64,000 bases of DNA from Tilletia caries (Eukaryota > Basidiomycota > Exobasidiomycetes > Tilletiales > Tilletiaceae): the NCBI GenBank assembly GCA_032718865.1, contig JALUTQ010000028.1:1178001-1242000 (forward strand), read 5' to 3'. Shown here one piece after another: positions 58,201-64,000 of the stretch. The position numbers were made by a program, and so were the translations under genes. The notes beneath the pieces were generated by a model. It had not been told where the DNA came from. It saw nothing but the letters and a program-made list of their open reading frames with translations, and searched no databases. Within the stretch, counting starts at the first letter, position 1, and every line of letters begins with the position of its first letter.

Positions 58201-59202
58201 TCCTGCACGAGACGGAACAGAATGATCAGCCCTCTTTCAAGCCACATCCAGGCGTTCAAAAAGGGGAGCCGCCAGCACTCACCTCGATCGCGGCGCGATA
58301 TCTCCAGCAACATGCAAGCCACCCCCAGAGTTCTCTCTGCTGTGATTATGATCCCTTTCCTCAGGAAGGGTGATCCTAACATTGGCCGGACCTGTGTCGG
58401 CGCGCAAAGACCCGCTGCTCTCCCTATGACCCGACGGCACATTCAAGATGCCATGCTGCGGGAACGCACCCTCGTCAGCAGCAGGCGTCATCACCACCTG
58501 GTGATTCTCCAACCGGGTCGGCTCCTGAACCCGGCGGGAGGGCGCCCCTGACTGATTTACCAGGACCGCAGGTGCGTCCATGCGGCGGATCATGTCGGCC
58601 GTGAGCGGTCCCTTGCGCTTCTTGGTGGCTCGGCTCTGAGCCTTGGCTTTCTCCGCGCGTGAGCTGCTCGAGGACGATCCGGACGTATCCGAATTGGGAA
58701 CCTTTCCCTCCGCGTCCTTCTCGTCGAAGGTCGGAATGGGAGGCTCGGCTTTTATGCCAACCATGGATTTGAAGGCATTCTGCATGCGCTTCCGCGCAAC
58801 CGACCTTTTGTTTTCCTCCTTGCGCTCCACATCATCGGCTCGCCGCCGGGCCGTGACGCTCGTCTTGACGATGTGGTCGAAGCGTGCGCGGAAGAAGTGT
58901 CGTCGAATCCAGACCATCGTGACCGAAACGGCGCTGATGTTACCGATACACATGAGGAAGAATAGAATGGCCTGCTGGAAGACGGTGGCTGTGGAAATGT
59001 TGAATGACACCAGCCCCGTCACGGTCATGGCCGAGGTGCAGACGAAGAGGGCATCGATGAAGCTGATGTGGACCGCTCCATTGGCAGCGTAGAAGATGGC
59101 GGCCGCGATGACTGGTGTGAGGGTGAAGACCGTCAAATGGACCCGGTAGAAGGACCACTGGGGCCAGTTGATGGCGTTCCGCGCTGACTGTAGGACAGAC
59201 AT
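55265..59202 (-). CDS. TRK1: TRK-type potassium transporter
   Basis: Plasma-membrane K+ uptake system. Four membrane-pore-membrane units are recognisable by their filter segments: CTSAMTVTGLVSFNIS (A, about 59010), FNVVSAYSNTGMSLLD (B, about 57100), FQATAVRAAGFQVVG (C, about 56390) and FELVSAYGTVGLSTG (D, about 55770). The ATG at 59202 begins MSVLQSARNAINWPQWSFYR. The long cytoplasmic loop between A and B (about 57500-58890) is basic and Ser-rich as in fungal Trk1. The C-terminal tail (55265-55560) is acidic then Ser/Pro-rich. A dozen short introns, several within membrane segments. Stop at 55265-55267. Confidence 0.92.
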
Positions 59203-59886
59203 GATTAGAAACCGGGTGGTGGGAGGGCGATACAATTGAGGACCGCGCTTGAGACCTTGGGTTGCTTTGGCAGGTACTCGTAGTGTCGGAGACGCGGTCT
59301 GGAAACAGAAGCGCCCAGCTCAAGTGAGCCACCGATTTTCGACCTTTTGAACAACTTGTCTGCGATGAAGATGAGGCGATGAGGAAGGCGGTTCGACTTC
59401 GAATGTTCGGATGTTCCTCAGCTAGGAGAGCGTGATGAGGCGGACCCTGCGGGCGTGAGTCGGAGTCGGGACTTCGGGAGGTTGGCCAGAATCGCGCACG
59501 ACGAAGGAAGCCGTCGCGCACGGCAGCAGTCTCACTGGAGGAGAGCGATGGCTGCCCTATTTGAACGAGGTTGGCGGGAGTGCGGTGGGGGAGGGACGGG
59601 GCGAGCGAGACCAGAGAGAGAGGGTCGCGTGAAGGTGAGGGTGGGAAGCTGGCGATGAAGCTGGTCTCGCACTTTCGCGTCTCGCTTGGCTGACAATTTC
59701 GACAGGCCGGATGAATTCATTCGATTTCTTTTCCCTCCACCTCAACGCCTGAACTTCGTGCCTGGCTGGATACATACAACATCCCAACATGGAGGTCAAT
59801 CCAAGGCGGACAGCAGGCAGCAGGCAGCAGGCAGCAGGCAGCAGGTAGATGTACAGATAATTGCGATTCCTTGACCTTCTCATGCT
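59203..59886. promoter_or_regulatory. TRK1 upstream region; five-unit CAGCAGG microsatellite at 59811-59845
   Basis: No gene. The 7-bp repeat CAGCAGG is tandem five times, just before the 3' end of the carrier gene, with AT-rich flanks. Confidence 0.5.
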
Positions 59887-61172
59887 TCATTGCTGAGCGC
59901 GTTCCAACACCAGCCGCCGGTACCACAGAATAATCGCCGCCTCCACCCGATCCTTCACGAGCATCGTCGTCCCCTGCGACACAAACCCCTTCACCAACTG
60001 CGTCTCCAACCCAGCATACAGCCCCCGAACCCCCTGCCGCCGAAGCACAGAACGAACCACATCCGGCAACGACTTGTACCCACGCCGACCCGATTGCAAC
60101 CGGCTCTTGGCCAGGATGAGCGGGAAGACGACAAGCGTGGCGGTGGCGTTGCCCAGCGCGGACGTGAGGAAGGTTTGCGCGGGCAACGGCTTGTCCCGGA
60201 ATCGACGCGGGATGAAGAAGCCCATGTATGCGTGGGTGAAGTAGAAGGTGAGCGCCGGGGTGATCGACAACAATGCGGCCGTTTCGAAACCAGACCAGAG
60301 CCCTGTAAAATCAACACGAAGTCAATGTCAGATGTTCGACGCGTGATGCAGAGCAGATGAGTATTGAAAAAAGGTAAACTCACCCAGGAAACCCTTCTCC
60401 TTCACGATCTCGCGAAGACAGTCCAAAATACTAGGCTCCTCCACACTGTACTCGCCCTCATCCTCCGAATCACTCTCGCTGACCTTGGCAGCAGCAGCAA
60501 CAACAGCGCCCTCCCCCTCCTTCTCCTTCCCCTTCTCACTCGCAGCAACCGCCGCCGGCCGACTGCCCGTCTGCTTCCGCACGACCACATTACTCAACGG
60601 CGTCGTAAACAGCCGACTGGTCGCACCCGCCAACGCACCCGCAGCGAGGTCCTCCGCGCCCGAAAGCGTGATCGACTTGGACTTCTTGGACGATGAGGTG
60701 GCTAGGGCGCCGAGGTCTTTCGCCTTGGAGGCTACGATGAGGGAGACGAGCACGGAGCGGAAGAAGAAGAAGAGGAAGTTGGAGAGCGAGTTGCTTAGGG
60801 TATCGGCTCCCCATCCTGGGTTGGAAACGTGGTGAATGAAGGTCAGCGAAACTGGGTCAGAATTAGGTGCCTGGAGCGATCGAATACATACCTTGATATA
60901 AGCCAGCGACGCCATTCTTCCGTATTACCGCCTGCAACGCGCCAATGATCGATTGCTTGCTCGCTGCGGGAGTGTCATACAAAATCGCGTCAAATCATCA
61001 CTGCAACCCAATGGAAAGGAGGGAGAGAGTTCGAACAATGCTCACCCTTGCTAGTCTGCGTCTGTGCTCGCGTTGAGAGCATGTCCAAGGGATACACGAG
61101 ACTGTTCGCGATGGACGACCCGAAGGCGCCAGCGCTGGCCTGTGCCAGAGGAGGGAGCTTGCTTTCGGCCAT
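59887..61172 (-). CDS. Mitochondrial-carrier family protein, peroxisomal ATP carrier type (PMP47/Ant1-like)
   Basis: SLC25 family, closest by pattern to peroxisomal adenine-nucleotide carriers. From ATG 61172: ASAGAFGSSIANSLVYPLDM with LSTRAQTQT (carrier signature PxDxxxxRxQ, repeat 1), a second exon set with WGADTLSNSLSNFLFFFFRS, repeat 2 (AAGALAGATSRLFTTPLSNV with VVRKQT), an acidic insertion (SESDSEDEGEYSVEE), FETAALLSITPALTFYFTHA, and repeat 3 (ALGNATATLVVFPLILAKSR) ending LVLERAQQ. The variant signature LSNVVVRKQ and the acidic loop fit the peroxisomal group. Four exons or more; stop at 59887-59889. Confidence 0.82.
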
Positions 61173-61758
61173 GACGAGTTCGGTTCGATCCTCCGACTAT
61201 GTCGAGCTTACAGGTAGGAGTAGGCAGGTCTTCCAGTTGAGTGGAAGGAGGAGATGGTGGTGGGCATGGGTTGGGACTTCGAACGAGATGGGGCTGGGGT
61301 ACATAATGGGGACATCGCGATCCTCAAGTCCTTCCCACATGCACGATGACAGCATCGCTCATCGCTCATCGCTTTCCCGCTTCCAGTTTGGACCCGCAGC
61401 GACTCCACGCGCGACATGCGCAACGCAACTACAGGCGGCGGCGGGGAGGGAGGAAGCAGAAACGAGGAAAAGCGTGACTACATTGCGATTATGGTATAGT
61501 CCGGCCTTGCCAAGTGCCAGCCGTAGGGCGTGGATGCGAGCGAGGAACGAAAATGGTCGGGAACGGGAAGTAGTGGTGGGTGGTATCCAAAATGGGACAA
61601 AGTAGTGCACAGCAGTACGGAAGCGTGCGCGGGAGAAAACAGTAGTAGCTGGGGAAGCAAGTCTATGGGTGATGGGAACAGAAGCCGAGTCGATGGTCCG
61701 ATGTATGCAACGGTCCGAGGATGGGGCGGGTAAGGTATGAAACGGTCGAAAGAACTCC
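61173..61758. other. Intergenic, carrier promoter and LRO1 3' flank
   Basis: No gene recognised; long minus-strand open frames read through from LRO1 intron sequence. Confidence 0.4.
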
Positions 61759-64000
61759 TCAGTCCCATGCAATTTTCGCCGACCAATCTGTGAAATACAT
61801 GCACGCTTCCAGTCAGTGCCTTCGTCCCGTTGCCAGCAAGAAATCTCGACAAACGACTCACTCCTAATGTCAGAAACGAAGTTCTCCTGAATCTCATCGC
61901 CAGCACCAGCCGCGATGCGGAGCACAAAGTCGTTGACCTTGGTAGCCCCGAGGATGTCGACGTGATCTCCAGTGCTGCACGATTGGGAAAGACGGGGACG
62001 CGCGGTAAGACTCGAGGCCAAAGGGTAGAGACAAGCGGAACCAACTCACTTCTCGCCTCCACGAAGCTCCATGGCTTCCGGCGTATGCAGCATCTCATGC
62101 GTGACGACTTTGACTGGTAACAAAAGGAAATCGAAGATAGTCAGTGGGGTCTGTAAATCCAGCTCAGACATCCATACAGCGGACCCCATTCTCCTTGAGA
62201 CTCACTTCCAGCAGGGTTATACCGCTTCCGCTTCCAGCCATCGACACACATCGCTCCGAGGGAGAGCAATGACACGGTCCCGTCGCCCTCGCTCATCTTG
62301 CACCCGGCACGGACCTCAGGATTCGCCTCCGTCTTGTGACTGTTCCCGCAAATCCCAACAACCCTCATAAATCATCAGCTTCTTGTCCCCTGGTCAGCAA
62401 GGGGATGTACGGAGACAGAGAAAGGACTCACACAGCATTGTCGATCCAGCTTTTGCGTCCCGTCGGGAACTCAAGCGGTGAGCGCGTGGTCTGAGTCGAG
62501 TTCTCACAGTCGATGCACTGCGCCTGGTGTCCCTCCGCCTCGAAGTCATCGGTCTCAAACGCGCCTTGCTGGTACCAATAACTCCGCTCCGTCGACTTCC
62601 CCGTGCCATAGAAGCAGAAAATCTTCATGCTCGGCGCATTCGGAAGCGCCACCTCCAGCGGATTCGACCACTTCCTCGGATCCTGTTGGTTGCGCTTCAG
62701 CTGTTCTTCGTCCCGTTCGAAGCCGTTCGAGTAGTTGGACTCTAGCATCATCTGGAACGACGAGGGCGCGTGTTGGAGCAAGTACGTCGACGCGTTCGTC
62801 GCTGTTGAGTTCTGGGCGGAGAGCTCGGTGAGGTTAGTATCTTTGCGGAAGCTGTATATGAGTCCGTGAGAGTGCTCGTGTCCGTCGAGGTCGTCCGGCG
62901 CCCAGGTCGCGTTGCCCCATATGGTCTCTCCACCCTTGATGAGCATACAAGCGCTACCAGCCCAGGATCGGAAGAGCTTGGCCCTCTCCTGACGGCTGAA
63001 GAACTTCTCCAGCAGATAGGCGCCCGCTGGAGGTAGCTCGACGGTGTCCCGCATCTCGCCGGAGAGAAGGGCGGACATGGCCTTGGGGACACCGAGGAAG
63101 GTTCCGGCGATGGAGGTGAAAGCCTCGATATGCCGCTCGCACCAGTCTGACCCGCCATTTCCGAAGCCTGGGCCCTCGGCCTCGACCCACTTCATGAAGT
63201 ACATGAAGACAGTGGACCCCATGGAGTGCGAGACGAGGACGGTCTTCTTGTCAAACAGGGCGAGGTTCTGTTCCATTTTGAGCTTCAGACGCGTGAAGAA
63301 GTGATCACGAGCTGTGTAACAGAAGAAACACGTCAGCTATTTCCACTTCCGCCCCAGCCCGCATACAGAGGGTTGGTACTCACTCTCCAGATTGCTCATG
63401 CTTAACCTCCAGTCGTACGCTGCCAGCCAGAGATTGTTGGTGTCGTAGCCGATGACAGCGAGATTTTCGATAACCTTCGGGCGCACATAGTATCAGTGAC
63501 ATGCCTACAAGCGAGGAAGCAGTGATCAAATGCTCACCTTGCTCCAGATCCAGTAGCCTGTGATGAAGTACGATGCTGCGTCCAAGCCCTCAGCCGCGCG
63601 GACCTTGATGCCAGGTGGGTCCAGACCGGTGAAAGGATCGAGAGAGAGATGCTTAACCCACATGTCCTTCTCAAAGACAATGGTCCGCATCATGGTGGTG
63701 GTGCCCCACAGCCGCTTGCGGAAGTACCCACTCGCATCCTCGTTTGTCGTCCAACTCTCCAGACCGGTACTGATGATACCAGGAAGCAAGATGACGGGGT
63801 GGTTGGCCTTGTAGCCCGCGCTGGACAGTTGACGACCCACTTTGAAGTCCCGCGTCTGGAGCCATTCGCGCGGGGACGTGAAGAGCCTGTCGCCAAGGTC
63901 GGAGAACTCGGTGGGGAGCCGGAAGTCGACGTCGAAGTTGAGGTTGGGAAGGTCGAGACCCATCGAGCTGAGCTGTTCATCCAGCATGGAGCGGAAGTTG
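61759..64000 (-). CDS. LRO1: Phospholipid:diacylglycerol acyltransferase (5' end beyond window)
   Basis: Makes triacylglycerol by moving an acyl chain from phospholipid to diacylglycerol at the ER/lipid droplet. LCAT-fold: lid region HPVILLPGIISTGLESW (about 63800), salt-bridge region LWGTTTMM, DPPGIKVRAAEGLDAASYF, nucleophile Ser in VLVSHSMGSTVFMYFMKWVE (about 63220), EAFTSIAGTFLGVPKAMSAL, catalytic Asp in SEGDGTVSLLS (about 62290), His in GDHVDILG (about 61965), ending SDIRNWSAKIAWD with stop at 61759-61761. Introns at about 63490-63540, 63310-63390, 62370-62430 and 61789-61861, among others. The N-terminal cytosolic tail and membrane anchor lie past 64000. Confidence 0.93.

Overview
The window is nuclear DNA of a filamentous or yeast-like fungus, most probably a basidiomycete. 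Genes are split by many short GT-AG introns (about 50-100 nt), intergenic spaces are small, and the transposons are fungal types: a Helitron, a KDZ element with cysteine-cluster and SWIM domains, and Fanzor elements. The order within Basidiomycota cannot be fixed from sequence alone; Ustilaginomycotina is a guess.

Layout. 1-3.05 kb: Rep part of a Helitron (minus strand, running off the left edge). 3.9-4.6 kb: F-box gene. 4.7-8.4 kb: gene-poor repeat land with a 64-bp tandem duplication, a 180-bp GC-rich inverted-repeat element, an AT-rich TATAGTA tract and a CT-rich tract. 8.4-9.6 kb: a broken LSB6-like (type II PI 4-kinase) fragment. 9.64-13.01 kb: Fanzor element copy 1. 13.5-32.3 kb: a conserved housekeeping block (TFIIIC subunit, TRS33, CHD1, WDR83/MORG1, a LysM protein, ERT1). 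32.74-35.37 kb: Fanzor copy 2 in opposite orientation, ending about 50 bp from the proteasome gene PUP1. 36.8-42.0 kb: a dense mosaic of gene pieces (MRPL47-type ribosomal protein with a 7-bp duplication, OTU deubiquitinase fragment, RHO1 exon 1 alone, 5' part of SPT5, internal piece of an ABC transporter in inverted orientation). 42.1-46.6 kb: methyltransferase, GPHR-type channel, RTC3. 46.8-53.06 kb: a complete-looking KDZ transposon carrying two convergent genes, its transposase split by a hAT-like MITE. 53.1-64 kb: DUF1275 membrane protein, TRK potassium transporter, peroxisomal-type carrier, LRO1 acyltransferase (cut by the right edge).

The most notable system is the Fanzor pair. These are eukaryotic TnpB relatives (RNA-guided nuclease family) with RuvC and zinc-ribbon motifs, a long 5'-UTR intron full of CACGTG repeats, and a conserved 3' non-coding tail with a perfect hairpin that could be the guide RNA. 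Each copy has its own small lesions, so neither encodes a full protein as read here, yet the lesions do not coincide. Several unrelated genes also show one-base differences in short homopolymers, so assembly error must be excluded before any of them is called a pseudogene.
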